From Alistipes sp. (GTDB lineage: Bacteria; Bacteroidota; Bacteroidia; Bacteroidales; Rikenellaceae): DNA of 40,435 bases. The stretch is from contig JAGBTZ010000007.1 of assembly GCA_017631055.1 (NCBI GenBank), forward strand, positions 1 through 40,435, in the 5' to 3' direction. A program made the translations under genes and the position numbers. A model generated the notes under the pieces. The model had not been told where the DNA came from. It made no database searches and saw only the letters and a list, made by a program, of their open reading frames with translations. This document shows, piece after piece, positions 9,417-17,760 of the stretch (position 1 is its first letter; every line of letters begins with the position of its first letter).

Positions 9417-9454
9417 AAGGGAGGGGTAACAAGTTTTTACCCCCCCCTTTTTTT
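9417..9454 (+). terminator. Intrinsic terminator of the lipoprotein operon
   Basis: AAGGGAGGGGTAA (9417-9429) pairs with TTACCCCCCCCTT (9437-9449) with a single mismatch and a 7-nt loop, followed by a T-run to 9454. The C8 run may be replication-slippery. Confidence 0.85.
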
Positions 9455-9651
9455 GTTGGAAGTTGTATAACAAGAGCTAATTTTAGGCTTGCGTAGCCCG
9501 AAAAAGCGTAGTTTACTTGGCGTAAATGAGCATTTTGAGGGCAAGCGTAACGACAAAGTAGCCTTGTTAGACAGCTTCTCTTTTTATCGGGTATCGAGGT
9601 GATTTATCTGGATTTCTTATTGCACTTGTGATATAATAACCAAAATTTTAC
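9455..9651. other. Non-coding spacer with four GCGTA motifs
   Basis: No ORF is convincing here. GCGTA occurs at 9491, 9506, 9520 and 9545, and TTTAC/GTAAA (9512-9516, 9520-9526 region) can form a small hairpin. GCTTGC near 9487 and GCAAGC near 9541 are complementary, so the segment may fold or be a degenerate dispersed repeat. Confidence 0.4.
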
Positions 9652-9659
9652 TACATTTG
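9652..9659 (+). promoter_or_regulatory. Candidate -7 promoter element of yebC
   Basis: TACATTTG matches TAnnTTTG and lies 47 bp upstream of the yebC ATG at 9707. Only weak TTG candidates sit near the -33 position. Confidence 0.55.
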
Positions 9660-9706
9660 CGCTCAGATACGAAAAATCATATAAAAACATATAAAATTCA
9701 TAGAAA

Positions 9707-10432
9707 ATGGGAAGAGCATTTGAATATCGCAAAGCGCGCAAGATGAAGCGTTGGGGTCACATGGCTCGTGTATTTACCAAACTCGGTAAGGAGATTGAAA
9801 TCGCAGTTAAGGCTGGTGGTTCGGACCCCTCGAGCAACACCCGCCTCCGAATCCTGATGCAGAATGCCAAGGCTGAGAATATGCCCAAGGAGAACGTGGA
9901 GCGTGCAATCAAGCGTGCTACCGAGAAGGACGCTTCGGATTACAAGGAGATGGTTTACGAGGGATATGGCCCCCATGGTGTGGCATTCCTCGTCGAGACC
10001 GCAACCGACAACACCAACCGCACCGTAGCCAACGTGCGTATGTACTTCAACAAGTGTGGTGGTACTCTGGGCAACAGCGGTAGCGTGGCATTTATGTTCG
10101 AGCACAAATGCACCTTCAAGTTTGTGGCTGCTGCAGGCGTAGACCCCGAGGAGCTCGAGCTCGATATGATCGACCTCGGCGTTGACGAGTTCTACGCAGA
10201 GGAGGACGGCATCACAGTTTATGCCCCCTACGAGTCGTTCGGCGCAATCCAGAAGTGGCTCGAGGATAAGGGCTTCGAGATCGTTTCGGGTGAGAGCGTT
10301 CGCATCCCGACCGACCAGAAGGATCTCTCGGCCGAGGAGCGCGAGGCTGTCGAGAAGCTCATCGAGAAGCTCGAGGAGGACGAAGACGTTGTAAACGTCT
10401 ACCACGCAATGAAGGAGGGCGACGAGGAGTAA
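9707..10432 (+). CDS. yebC: YebC/PmpR family (TACO1-like) protein
   Basis: This 241-residue protein is a standard-length member of the YebC/TACO1 family, annotated as a DNA-binding transcriptional regulator. Some family members act in translation by relieving ribosome stalling. The N-terminus carries the family signature: MGRAFEYRKARKMKRWGHMA, then FTKLGKEI, an AGGSDPSSNTRLR segment and NAKAENMPKENVERAIKRA. The middle has YEGYGPHGVAFLVE and TDNTNRTVANVR, the C-terminal domain GTLGNSGSVAFMFE. The protein tail is very acidic. It has its own candidate promoter and is followed by a heptad repeat array and then the tsaC-like gene on the same strand. Confidence 0.95.
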   Translation: MGRAFEYRKARKMKRWGHMARVFTKLGKEIEIAVKAGGSDPSSNTRLRILMQNAKAENMPKENVERAIKRATEKDASDYKEMVYEGYGPHGVAFLVETATDNTNRTVANVRMYFNKCGGTLGNSGSVAFMFEHKCTFKFVAAAGVDPEELELDMIDLGVDEFYAEEDGITVYAPYESFGAIQKWLEDKGFEIVSGESVRIPTDQKDLSAEEREAVEKLIEKLEEDEDVVNVYHAMKEGDEE

Positions 10433-10460
10433 TTGATAATTGATAATTGACAATTGATAA
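10433..10460. repeat. Heptanucleotide tandem repeat TTGATAA, 4 units
   Basis: Four consecutive 7-bp units (TTGATAA, TTGATAA, TTGACAA, TTGATAA) begin directly after the yebC stop codon. It is the same family as the arrays at 30949-30976, 31056-31083 and 34901-34970. Confidence 0.85.
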
Positions 10461-10506
10461 TTAGCAAGGCTGGCGAGAGAGGCTATTAAGGGTTGATTTT
10501 TAGGCG

Positions 10507-11070
10507 ATGCAGAAAAATGTAGAACAGGCTGTCGAGGTGTTGCGAGGCGGAGGACTTATTCTCTACCCCACCGACACGGTGTGGGGTATCGGTTGCGATG
10601 CCACAAATGCCGAGGCAGTAGCCAAAATCTACGCTCTCAAGCGTAGCGAGGATAAGAAGTCGATGCTTGTACTCTGTGCTTCGGCCGATATGATTGTCCG
10701 CTATGTCAACAAGGCTCCGGGCATCGCTTTCGATGTTATGGAGATGGCGACCAAGCCACTGACTCTCATACTGCCGGGTGCCGTTGGCGTTGCCTCTAAT
10801 CTCATCCCCGAGGAGGGTACGCTCGGAGTCAGAGTCCCCGACCACGACTTTTGCCAGAAGGTGTTGCATCGCTTCGGCAAGCCGATAGTTTCGACCTCGG
10901 CCAACATCTCGGGCGAGGCTACACCCAAGACCTTAGCCGAGATTTCGCGCGAGATTATTGACGGTGTTGATTTCGTGGTCAATCCCCGTTGCGAGGGACA
11001 TCCGACCCGCAAGCCGAGCTCGATTATCGCCTTTGGCGAGGGTGGCGAGGTGAAAATCATTCGCGAGTAG
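10507..11070 (+). CDS. tsaC: L-threonylcarbamoyladenylate synthase (TsaC/Sua5/YrdC family)
   Basis: It makes threonylcarbamoyl-AMP from threonine, bicarbonate and ATP, the first step of t6A37 modification of ANN-decoding tRNAs. The 187 residues are a YrdC-type fold only, without the extra C-terminal Sua5 domain. Typical segments are the start GGLILYPTDTVWGIGCDA, then KIYALKRSEDKKSMLVL, the GTLGVRVPDH strand and the GKPIVSTSANISGE segment. The final residues overlap the 3' end of the convergent EamA gene by 14 bp. The gene follows yebC after a 74-bp spacer holding a heptad repeat and may be co-transcribed with it. Confidence 0.93.
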   Translation: MQKNVEQAVEVLRGGGLILYPTDTVWGIGCDATNAEAVAKIYALKRSEDKKSMLVLCASADMIVRYVNKAPGIAFDVMEMATKPLTLILPGAVGVASNLIPEEGTLGVRVPDHDFCQKVLHRFGKPIVSTSANISGEATPKTLAEISREIIDGVDFVVNPRCEGHPTRKPSSIIAFGEGGEVKIIRE

Positions 11071-11956
11071 CCCTGCGCACACCAGCAATAGAGATAAGTA
11101 GCACTCCTACGAATATGAAGACCGCGGCAACGATGTTGGCGCGGTCTAACTTTTCTTGGTGGCGCAGCAAAGCCAACACCGTAGCAACCACCGGCTGGAG
11201 ATAGCGGTAGAGAGCCGTATGCACAAAGGTCAACTTCTCGGCTCCGCGATAGAGCAGAAACATAGGCAGCACCGTACCTAACAACAGGATATACAGCAAC
11301 TCGGCAAGTGCCGGCATCGGCAATCGCAGAAAGGGGGTATGCGCAACATACCGCCAAAAGAGTGGTGCCGTAATAGCCAGACCTATAATATAATACCACC
11401 CCATAACCACCAACGTACCGAGTCGTTCGAGTTGGGGTTTGATGATGACCGTATTGATTGCAATGGCGATGATGGCCACCAAGACTATGGCGTTGCCGTA
11501 GTTGTTGCTTCCATGCGCAAATACAAACCCATTATCGAAGAGCAGAACACCCGCCCCGACAAAGGCACAAACCACGCCCACAACCCTCACAGGCAGGATT
11601 GGAGTTCGCCTCACCAGGCGGGCAAAGACCAGGGTAAACACCGGCCCGAGGGTCGAGATTGTCGCAGCATCTATAGGGTTGGTGTAGGATGCACCCCACA
11701 ACAGCATATACATCCAGCCATAGACCACCAATATCGACACAATCAGGATATTGCCGAAGTCGCGCCACGTTATGCGATACGACCGCTCCGAGAAGATGGC
11801 AAACGGCACAAAGAACATCGCCGAGGCGAGGATTTGGAGCATAAATATCTGACGAAAATCGAGGTAGTACTTGGTCAGCGAGACAAAAAACGAAAAATTT
11901 GCACCAAAGAGCATATTGGCGCAAATCAAATCCCAGTTATATTGAATTTTACCCAT
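11057..11956 (-). CDS. EamA/DMT-family transporter
   Basis: This 299-residue integral membrane protein fits the 10-helix drug/metabolite transporter superfamily: two EamA repeats of about 5 helices each. The first repeat is about residues 8-135 (FGANFSFFVSL, LQILASAMFFVPFAIF, ILIVSILVVYGWMYMLLWGASYTNP, ISTLGPVFTLVFARL, VVGVVCAFVGAGVLLF). The second is about 150-295 (GNAIVLVAIIAIAIN, VVMGWYYIIGLAITAPLFW, LLYILLLGTVLPMFLLYRGAEKL, YLQPVVATVLALL, AAVFIFVGVLLISIAG). The substrate cannot be told from sequence; metabolite or amino-acid export is usual. The C-terminal codons overlap tsaC on the other strand. No TAnnTTTG element was found directly upstream. Confidence 0.92.
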   Translation of the reverse strand: MGKIQYNWDLICANMLFGANFSFFVSLTKYYLDFRQIFMLQILASAMFFVPFAIFSERSYRITWRDFGNILIVSILVVYGWMYMLLWGASYTNPIDAATISTLGPVFTLVFARLVRRTPILPVRVVGVVCAFVGAGVLLFDNGFVFAHGSNNYGNAIVLVAIIAIAINTVIIKPQLERLGTLVVMGWYYIIGLAITAPLFWRYVAHTPFLRLPMPALAELLYILLLGTVLPMFLLYRGAEKLTFVHTALYRYLQPVVATVLALLRHQEKLDRANIVAAVFIFVGVLLISIAGVRRATRE

Positions 11957-12301
11957 CGCACAGATGCGTAGGGCAAACTATGTTCCAAAGTGGTAAAACC
12001 CCACACATCTACAACCTGCCACCAAACTTCGATTGCCAGTAACCAACATTTTTTAAGGAGATTTCAGCAACTACCAATCCATATTCTCATTGCACAAGAG
12101 GGGAGGTTGCGGCATCTCACCCTCGGCATTCACCATCATTTCGATAATTTTCGCCACAAGAGAGAGCTATTTCGCCACATTATCCGACTTTATACAACTA
12201 AAATTTGGAGTCCCAAGGACGAATATAGACATTTGCAGCGCCACTCAATCGGATTCGAACAGTTCATTCAGTGGCACCAAGTTTAACCAAATAAAATTTT
12301 T
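11957..12301. other. 345-bp intergenic region upstream of the FadL-like gene
   Basis: This divergent spacer has no supported gene; a 98-codon plus-strand ORF here has a basic, low-complexity product with no family features. A near-match to the -7 box (TAAAATTTG, one base too long) lies about 90 bp before the FadL-like start. GCCACT (12240-12245) and AGTGGC (12270-12275) could form a hairpin in the leader. Confidence 0.45.
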
Positions 12302-13717
12302 ATGAGAAAGATTTTTATCTTTGCACTCGCTTTGACGAGTTTTGCGTCGACCGCTTTTGCCGGCGGTCTTGCAACCAACACAAATCAGAACATCGCATTC
12401 CTGCGTAACCCCGCACGAGGAAACTCTACCGAGATTGACGCAGTCTATTCAAACCCCGCAGGTGTCGGATTCCTCGCAAATGATGGTTTCCACTTCTCGT
12501 TTAACGTGCAGGGCGCAATGCAAACCCGCACATCAGCAACCACTTATGCACCATTCGCCTACAATGGCGGCAACCCCACAAAGGAGTATGTCGGCAAGGC
12601 TATGGCTGCCGTACCAAGCTTCCAATTCGCATATAAGCAGGATTGGTGGTCTGTTATGGCTTCGTTCGGAATCGGTGGTGGCGGTGGTACAGCCCACTAC
12701 GATAAGGGGCTTGGCTCATTCGAGTCGATGGTAGCTGTTCTGCCCGCAGCCCTCAACCAAAACCTCGGTGCAATGGGATTCAACACCTCTGCATACTCGC
12801 TGGATTGTGCAATGCAGGGAACTCAAATCACCTATGCCGGCACAATCGGTGCTGCTTTCCGAGTAACCAAATGGTTGTCGCTCGCAGCTCAAGTACGTTA
12901 CAACCACGTCACCGCAGGCTATAACGGCCACATCCGCAATATCCAAACCAACCTCTCGAATCCTGCAATGGGTATAAACCCCACAGGAGCGATGATGCCG
13001 GCATATCAAACATTCCTCGGATTGCAGCAGGCCACCGGCAATGCTGCCTTCGGAGCCTTGGCAGCTCAAGTTGCAGACAAGAAGGTTGACTGCGAGCAGA
13101 CCGGCTACGGCATCACTCCCGTAGTCGGCATTCACTTCGAGCATTCGGGATGGAACCTCGGCGCAAAGTACGAGTTCCGCACCAAGGTCGAGATGACCAA
13201 CGCAACAAAGGTTGATGACACAGGTATGTTCCCCGATGGAGTTAAGTCACGCAACGACATCCCTGCATTCCTCTCGGTTGCAGCCGGTAAACTTATCTGC
13301 GATAAGGTACGCATTTCGCTCGAGTGGCACCACTTCTTCGATAAGGATGCCAATATGGAGGGAAAAGAGGCCTTCATCAAACACAACACCAACGAGTATA
13401 TCGCAGGTGTCGAGTGGTACATCGGCAAGCGTTGGACTGTAAGTTCGGGCGTTCAGCGCACTCAATACGATCTCGAGGATGGTTTCCTCTCGGATATGAA
13501 CTTCCCCATCTCGGCAACTTCGTGGGGCATCGGTGGGGCATTCAAGATTCTTGATAACCTCAAGCTCAATGTTGCTTACCTCGGTACATTCTACGATAAG
13601 AGAAAGGTTGTTTCTGCGGCAGATGCGTATGGTTTAAAAACCACCAACAACTACTCTCGCACGAGCCACGCTATCGGTGTTGGTCTCGACTGGAACTTCG
13701 GCTTACGCAAAAAATAA
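12302..13717 (+). CDS. OmpP1/FadL-type outer-membrane transport protein
   Basis: This 471-residue beta-barrel protein probably takes up hydrophobic compounds such as fatty acids across the outer membrane. A Sec signal peptide ends at AFA (residue 20), giving mature GGLATNTNQNIAFLRNPARG. The N-terminal hatch-like region contains NSTEIDAVYSNPAGVGFL, which matches the NPAG hallmark of the FadL/OmpP1 (Toluene_X) family. The rest alternates amphipathic strands (FQFAYKQDWWSVMASFGIG, GWNLGAKYEFRTKVEM, VRISLEWHHFFDK, LKLNVAYLGTFYDK). It ends HAIGVGLDWNFGLRKK, with a short basic tail after the last strand. It stands alone between a long leader and a terminator. The ligand is not predictable. Confidence 0.85.
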   Translation: MRKIFIFALALTSFASTAFAGGLATNTNQNIAFLRNPARGNSTEIDAVYSNPAGVGFLANDGFHFSFNVQGAMQTRTSATTYAPFAYNGGNPTKEYVGKAMAAVPSFQFAYKQDWWSVMASFGIGGGGGTAHYDKGLGSFESMVAVLPAALNQNLGAMGFNTSAYSLDCAMQGTQITYAGTIGAAFRVTKWLSLAAQVRYNHVTAGYNGHIRNIQTNLSNPAMGINPTGAMMPAYQTFLGLQQATGNAAFGALAAQVADKKVDCEQTGYGITPVVGIHFEHSGWNLGAKYEFRTKVEMTNATKVDDTGMFPDGVKSRNDIPAFLSVAAGKLICDKVRISLEWHHFFDKDANMEGKEAFIKHNTNEYIAGVEWYIGKRWTVSSGVQRTQYDLEDGFLSDMNFPISATSWGIGGAFKILDNLKLNVAYLGTFYDKRKVVSAADAYGLKTTNNYSRTSHAIGVGLDWNFGLRKK

Positions 13718-13756
13718 GCATATTAACACATTATTAATTATCCGCAAATCAGGGGA

Positions 13757-13783
13757 AGAGCGATGTCCATCGGGCATCGCTCT
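13757..13783 (+). terminator. Intrinsic terminator of the FadL-like gene
   Basis: AGAGCGATG (13757-13765) and CATCGCTCT (13775-13783) form a 9-bp stem with a 9-nt loop, followed by CTCTTTG. It lies 40 bp after the stop codon. The T-run is short. Confidence 0.65.
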
Positions 13784-13803
13784 CTCTTTGTTCTCAAGGA
13801 GTC

Positions 13804-13832
13804 GGCTATTGGCTATTTTTTTTGGGGGGGGG
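13804..13832. repeat. GGCTATT heptad pair followed by T8 and G9 runs
   Basis: Two 7-bp units GGCTATT (13804-13817) run into a T-tract (13816-13823) and then nine G (13824-13832). It sits between the 3' ends of two convergent genes, so slippage here would not change a reading frame. Confidence 0.6.
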
Positions 13833-13862
13833 TAATAGGCGTGATGGGTAATGGCTAAATTA

Positions 13863-15281
13863 TCAACGTACCACTCTCGAAAAACCTCGCTCGGCAGCCA
13901 GGCGCTCCATCATTGCGTAGGCCTCATCGTAGTCGTTGCGAATCTCGCCATCGAGAATGGCATTCTTGATAGCCTCCTTTATCTCGCCAATGGCGCTGCA
14001 TGGCGGGATGCCGTATGTCTGCATAATCAGATCGCCCGTAATCGGTGGCTGGAAGTTGCGAATGCGGTCACGCTCCTCCAAATCCTTCATCTTCTGACGT
14101 ACCAACTCGAAGTTTGCCATGTAACGCTTCACCTTGGCATCTATACCCGAGGTGATATCGGCCTCACATAGGGTCATCAGAGCCTCCACATCATCGCCCG
14201 CCTCGAAGAGCAATCGGCGCACAGCCGAGTCGGTAACCATATCCTCCGAGAGGATTATCGGGCGCAGATGCAGGAATACCAACTTCTGCACAAACTTCAT
14301 CTTCTCGTTCATCGGCAACTTCAGCGAGCGGAAAATCTGGGGCACCATCTTCGAGCCGACCATCTCGTGCGAGTGGAAAGTCCACCCTATCTTCGGGTCG
14401 TAGGCCTTGGTCGCAGGCTTGGCTATATCGTGCAGCACCGCAGCCCAACGCAGCCACATATCATCACTGCGGCGTGCAACATTATCAAGCACCTTGAGGG
14501 TATGCTGGAAGTTATCCTTATGGGCGTGGCCGTTACGTCGCTCGACACCCTTCAGTTTCGCCATCTCGGGGAAAATCAATGGCAACAAGCCTGTCAAATC
14601 GAGCAGTTCGAAACCTATCGAGGGTCGTGGCGAACAGATAATTTTGTTCAATTCAGTAGCGATGCGCTCCTTCGACACGATGCGTATGCGCTCGGCATTG
14701 CGCTTTATCGCCTCGAAGGTCTCGTCCTCGATGTCGAAGCCGAGCTGGGTGGCAAACCTCACACCTCGCATCATTCGCAGAGGGTCATCCGAGAAGGTTA
14801 TGTCGGGGTCACACGGAGTGCGGATAATGCAATCCTCCAAGTCGTACATACCCTCAAACGGGTCGACCAACTCGCCAAACGAGTCGCCATTGAGCGACCA
14901 CGCCATAGCATTTATCGTAAAGTCGCGGCGGCGCTGGTCGTCATCAAGTGTTCCATCCTCAACGTGCGGCTTGCGCGAGTCGGGCGAGTAGGACTCCTTG
15001 CGAGCCCCCACAAACTCCACCTCCAGACCATCAGCACGCAACATAGCCGTTCCGAAGGTCTTGAAGACCGACACCTTGGTCCTCAACTCCTTGCCCAGAG
15101 CCTCAGCCACAGCAATACCGCTACCCACGACCACAACATCGATGTCGGTGCAGGGACGATGCAGGTAGTAGTCGCGCACATAGCCGCCAACCACAAAGGC
15201 CCTAACACCCATGGCGTCAACTATGCGCGAGATGCGGCCAAAGACCGGAAGCGAGAGAACTGAAACAACTGACGAATTCAA
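13863..15281 (-). CDS. cca: CCA tRNA nucleotidyltransferase with HD domain
   Basis: It adds or repairs the 3'-CCA end of tRNAs using CTP and ATP. The 472 residues begin with the class II nucleotidyltransferase head (GGYVRD at 32-37, metal ligands in D46-I-D48). Next come the RRRDFTINAMAW motif, the PFEG/D-L...LRTP-like turn (VDPFEGMYDLEDCIIRTP) and the DPLRMMRGVRFATQLGF motif that orients ATP/CTP selection. From about residue 250 an HD-type phosphohydrolase domain follows (GHAHKDNFQHTLKVLDNV, WAAVLHDIAKP). This is the usual Bacteroidetes arrangement. It lies 21 bp downstream of pdxJ on the same strand and is probably co-transcribed with it. Confidence 0.93.
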   Translation of the reverse strand: MNSSVVSVLSLPVFGRISRIVDAMGVRAFVVGGYVRDYYLHRPCTDIDVVVVGSGIAVAEALGKELRTKVSVFKTFGTAMLRADGLEVEFVGARKESYSPDSRKPHVEDGTLDDDQRRRDFTINAMAWSLNGDSFGELVDPFEGMYDLEDCIIRTPCDPDITFSDDPLRMMRGVRFATQLGFDIEDETFEAIKRNAERIRIVSKERIATELNKIICSPRPSIGFELLDLTGLLPLIFPEMAKLKGVERRNGHAHKDNFQHTLKVLDNVARRSDDMWLRWAAVLHDIAKPATKAYDPKIGWTFHSHEMVGSKMVPQIFRSLKLPMNEKMKFVQKLVFLHLRPIILSEDMVTDSAVRRLLFEAGDDVEALMTLCEADITSGIDAKVKRYMANFELVRQKMKDLEERDRIRNFQPPITGDLIMQTYGIPPCSAIGEIKEAIKNAILDGEIRNDYDEAYAMMERLAAERGFSRVVR

Positions 15282-15302
15282 AATCGAAAAATAAAAATAA
15301 AA

Positions 15303-16037
15303 CTAATCCTCCTGTAAGTGCGCCAAAGCAATCTCTCTCTTGTATAACTGAACGGTATTCTCCAAACCATAATAGAGAGCATCGCTGATAAGCGCATGAC
15401 CTATAGACACCTCGTCACACCAAGGTATTCGCTCCACAAAGTAGCGCAGATTATCCAAATTCAAATCGTGACCCGCATTGAGCCCCAAACCGCACTCTCG
15501 AGCAGCCTCGGCAGCAGCCACATAGGGGACAATAGCCACCTCACGATCAGCGTGATAACCGGCAGCATAGGCCTCGGTGTAGAGTTCCACTCGGTCGGCT
15601 CCACACGCCTTTGCACCACGCACCATTTCGGGGTCGGCATCAACGAAAATCGAGGTACGAATACCCCTTGAACGGAACACCTCGCAGACCTCGGTCAAAA
15701 ACTCGCGATTGGCGATAGTATCCCAGCCGGCATTCGAGGTGATGGCATCCACCGCATCGGGCACCAAGGTAACCTGCGCCGGCACTACCTCGCAGACCAA
15801 CTCCACAAAGGAAGGTATCGGATTACCCTCGATATTGAATTCGGTCGAGAGCAGAGGTCGCAAGTTACGCACATCGGCATAGCGTATATGTCGCTCATCG
15901 GGGCGAGGATGAACGGTTATTCCCTCACCGCCAAAGCGTTCGATATCGAGCGCTGCACGCACCACATCAGGCAGATTTCCGCCACGCGAATTGCGGATAA
16001 CTGCTATCTTGTTCACATTTACGCTTAACTTTGTCAT
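15303..16037 (-). CDS. pdxJ: Pyridoxine 5'-phosphate synthase
   Basis: It condenses 1-deoxyxylulose 5-phosphate with 3-amino-2-oxopropyl phosphate to give pyridoxine 5'-phosphate, the last step of the DXP-dependent vitamin B6 route. The 244 residues have the family's marks: [15 protein letters not shown] near the N-terminus, [57 protein letters not shown] and [13 protein letters not shown]. Length is normal. It is divergent from nadK with a 54-bp spacer that carries overlapping -7 elements on both strands, a conserved gene arrangement in Bacteroidales. cca follows downstream. Confidence 0.97.
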   Translation of the reverse strand: MTKLSVNVNKIAVIRNSRGGNLPDVVRAALDIERFGGEGITVHPRPDERHIRYADVRNLRPLLSTEFNIEGNPIPSFVELVCEVVPAQVTLVPDAVDAITSNAGWDTIANREFLTEVCEVFRSRGIRTSIFVDADPEMVRGAKACGADRVELYTEAYAAGYHADREVAIVPYVAAAEAARECGLGLNAGHDLNLDNLRYFVERIPWCDEVSIGHALISDALYYGLENTVQLYKREIALAHLQED

Positions 16038-16045
16038 AAAATAGT

Positions 16046-16053
16046 TATATTTG
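16046..16053 (+). promoter_or_regulatory. Candidate -7 element for nadK
   Basis: TATATTTG matches TAnnTTTG and lies 38 bp before the nadK ATG. A second plus-strand match, TAACTTTG (16026-16033), falls inside the first codons of pdxJ. The TATATTTG start region overlaps the opposing pdxJ element. Confidence 0.55.
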
Positions 16054-16059
16054 TACCCA

Positions 16060-16067
16060 CAAAGGTA
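16060..16067 (-). promoter_or_regulatory. Candidate -7 element for pdxJ
   Basis: TACCTTTG on the minus strand matches TAnnTTTG and lies 22 bp before the pdxJ start. It faces the nadK element only 6 bp away, so the two polymerases would compete for the same DNA. Confidence 0.55.
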
Positions 16068-16091
16068 GTAATTAAATTCGATACTCCGCAG

Positions 16092-16961
16092 ATGAAGATT
16101 ATACTTTTTTCACGACCACAGCCATTGCGCTCTGCCGAGGAGTTGCAAAAACTCGTTGATGCAATTGAGTATTACGGCTTTGACTACTCCGTAAATGAGG
16201 AGTTTGCCCGGATGATTGAGCAGGTGCTCGGCCGCCACATACCCTCCGAAAATCGTTACGGAAGCACCATAGGCAAAGAGCCTGCCGAATGTGTAATGGT
16301 CTGCTACGGAGGTGACGGAACACTGCTCGAGGGCATCCACCGCTTAGACGGAGCGGCGATACCTGTTGTGGGTATCAATTCGGGCCATTTGGGTTTTCTT
16401 GCCACCGCACCAAAGGAGAGTATCGACCACATATTCAATCAGATACACAACCGCAATCTCAAGATTGAACAACGCAGTATGCTCGCTCTCGAAGGCCTTG
16501 CAGAGGGAAAGACCCTCTACGCTCTGAACGAGGTTGCAATACAGCGTTTGGACGCAACAATGATAAATATCAAGGCTCACATCGACAACCAGATGACGGC
16601 CTCATACTTCGGCAACGGAGTAATTCTCTCGACCCCGACAGGCTCGACGGCCTATTCGCTGAGTGCAGGCGGACCTATAGTCACCCCTGCATGCAACTGT
16701 CTGGTACTCTCGCCACTTACGCCCCACAACTTAACGATGCGCCCGATGGTTATTCCCGACTCATCTGTCGTTCGTTTCGACATCGACACCCGCAACCGTT
16801 CGGCATCGGTTTCGCTCGACAACCGCACCTATGAGATTGAGGGCAATACCACTCTCACAGTTCGCCGAGCCGAAAGAGTTGTTTTTTTGGCAGTTCCGCA
16901 CAATATATCCTTCTACGACACGTTACGCAACAAGATGATGTGGGGTTTGGATATCCGTTAA
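16092..16961 (+). CDS. nadK: NAD kinase
   Basis: It phosphorylates NAD to NADP in the cytoplasm. The 289 residues contain the kinase motif GGDGT (73-77), then [19 protein letters not shown] and the glycine-rich [16 protein letters not shown] stretch with the conserved family spacing. [14 protein letters not shown] and SVSLDNR sit in the C-terminal domain. Length is normal for bacterial enzymes. It opens the plus-strand envelope cluster nadK-uppS-bamA-ompH-ompH. Confidence 0.97.
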   Translation: MKIILFSRPQPLRSAEELQKLVDAIEYYGFDYSVNEEFARMIEQVLGRHIPSENRYGSTIGKEPAECVMVCYGGDGTLLEGIHRLDGAAIPVVGINSGHLGFLATAPKESIDHIFNQIHNRNLKIEQRSMLALEGLAEGKTLYALNEVAIQRLDATMINIKAHIDNQMTASYFGNGVILSTPTGSTAYSLSAGGPIVTPACNCLVLSPLTPHNLTMRPMVIPDSSVVRFDIDTRNRSASVSLDNRTYEIEGNTTLTVRRAERVVFLAVPHNISFYDTLRNKMMWGLDIR

Positions 16962-17015
16962 TTAAAAAATTAACGCTTTCTACCTCTGTTTTTCGGTTTA
17001 TTCGTAGAAAATGCC

Positions 17016-17023
17016 TATATTTG
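17016..17023 (+). promoter_or_regulatory. Candidate -7 element immediately before uppS
   Basis: TATATTTG matches the Bacteroidetes -7 box and ends 8 bp before the ATG at 17032. If active, transcription would begin almost at that ATG. No good -33 box is seen, so the match could be chance. Confidence 0.4.
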
Positions 17024-17031
17024 TCGATTGT

Positions 17032-17742
17032 ATGAGTACTAAGAACACACTTCCGAAACATGTTGCTATAATCATGGATGGTAACGGTCGCTGGGCAAAG
17101 TTGCGCGGCAAGGAGCGTTACGAAGGTCATATTCAAGGTGTTGAGTCGGTTCGCAGAGTTGTTCGCGCTGCAGCTGATGCGGGAGTGGAGTACCTTACAC
17201 TCTACGCCTTTTCGACCGAGAATTGGGGTCGCCCTGCCGAGGAGGTCGAAGCCCTGATGACGCTATTCTGCAGTTGTGTAATCAACGAAACGCCCGAGCT
17301 TATTGAGCAGGGGGTCAAGGTGAGCATCATCGGCAGCCGTGCCCGTTTCTCGGAGGAGGTGAATGCCCGACTGAACGAAATCGAGCAGAGGACAGCCGAA
17401 GGCAAGGTGCTGAATTTAATTTTGGCACTCGACTACTCTTCGCGCTCGGAGATTACGGAGGCGCTTCGCCACATAGCGACCAAAGTTGCTGCCGGCGAGG
17501 TCAAAGCCGAGGAGATTACCGAGAGCCTTGTGAGCGACAATCTCTACACGGCACATATCCCCGACCCCGACCTTGTAATTCGCACCAGCGGAGAGTGCCG
17601 CCTGAGCAACTTTTTGTTGTGGCAAGCATCGTATGCGGAGTTCTATTTCCCGCAGACCTTGTGGCCCGATTTCACCGAGGAGGAGTTCGCTAAGGCTTTG
17701 GAGGTTTATGCCTCGCGCGAAAGACGCTACGGCATGGTATAA
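17032..17742 (+). CDS. uppS: Isoprenyl (undecaprenyl) diphosphate synthase
   Basis: This cis-prenyltransferase builds the undecaprenyl diphosphate lipid carrier for peptidoglycan and surface glycans. The start at 17032 gives 236 residues. It was chosen because the family core LPKHVAIIMDGNGRWAK follows within a few residues and because an upstream in-frame ATG (17011) precedes a TATATTTG promoter match. The catalytic Asp is in MDGNGRWA. GHIQGVESVRRVVRAA, LYAFSTENWGRP, LNLILALDYSSRSE, the RTSGECRLSNFLLWQ motif and AEFYFPQTLWPDF are all present. It lies 70 bp after nadK and 18 bp before bamA. Confidence 0.95.
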   Translation: MSTKNTLPKHVAIIMDGNGRWAKLRGKERYEGHIQGVESVRRVVRAAADAGVEYLTLYAFSTENWGRPAEEVEALMTLFCSCVINETPELIEQGVKVSIIGSRARFSEEVNARLNEIEQRTAEGKVLNLILALDYSSRSEITEALRHIATKVAAGEVKAEEITESLVSDNLYTAHIPDPDLVIRTSGECRLSNFLLWQASYAEFYFPQTLWPDFTEEEFAKALEVYASRERRYGMV

Positions 17743-17760
17743 AATAGTGATTGCTACCAG

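Noticed and set aside
11990..12286. 98-codon plus-strand ORF in the long spacer before the FadL-like gene
   Set aside because: The translation is rich in His, Thr and Gln with no family pattern; no promoter is in place. Treated as chance.
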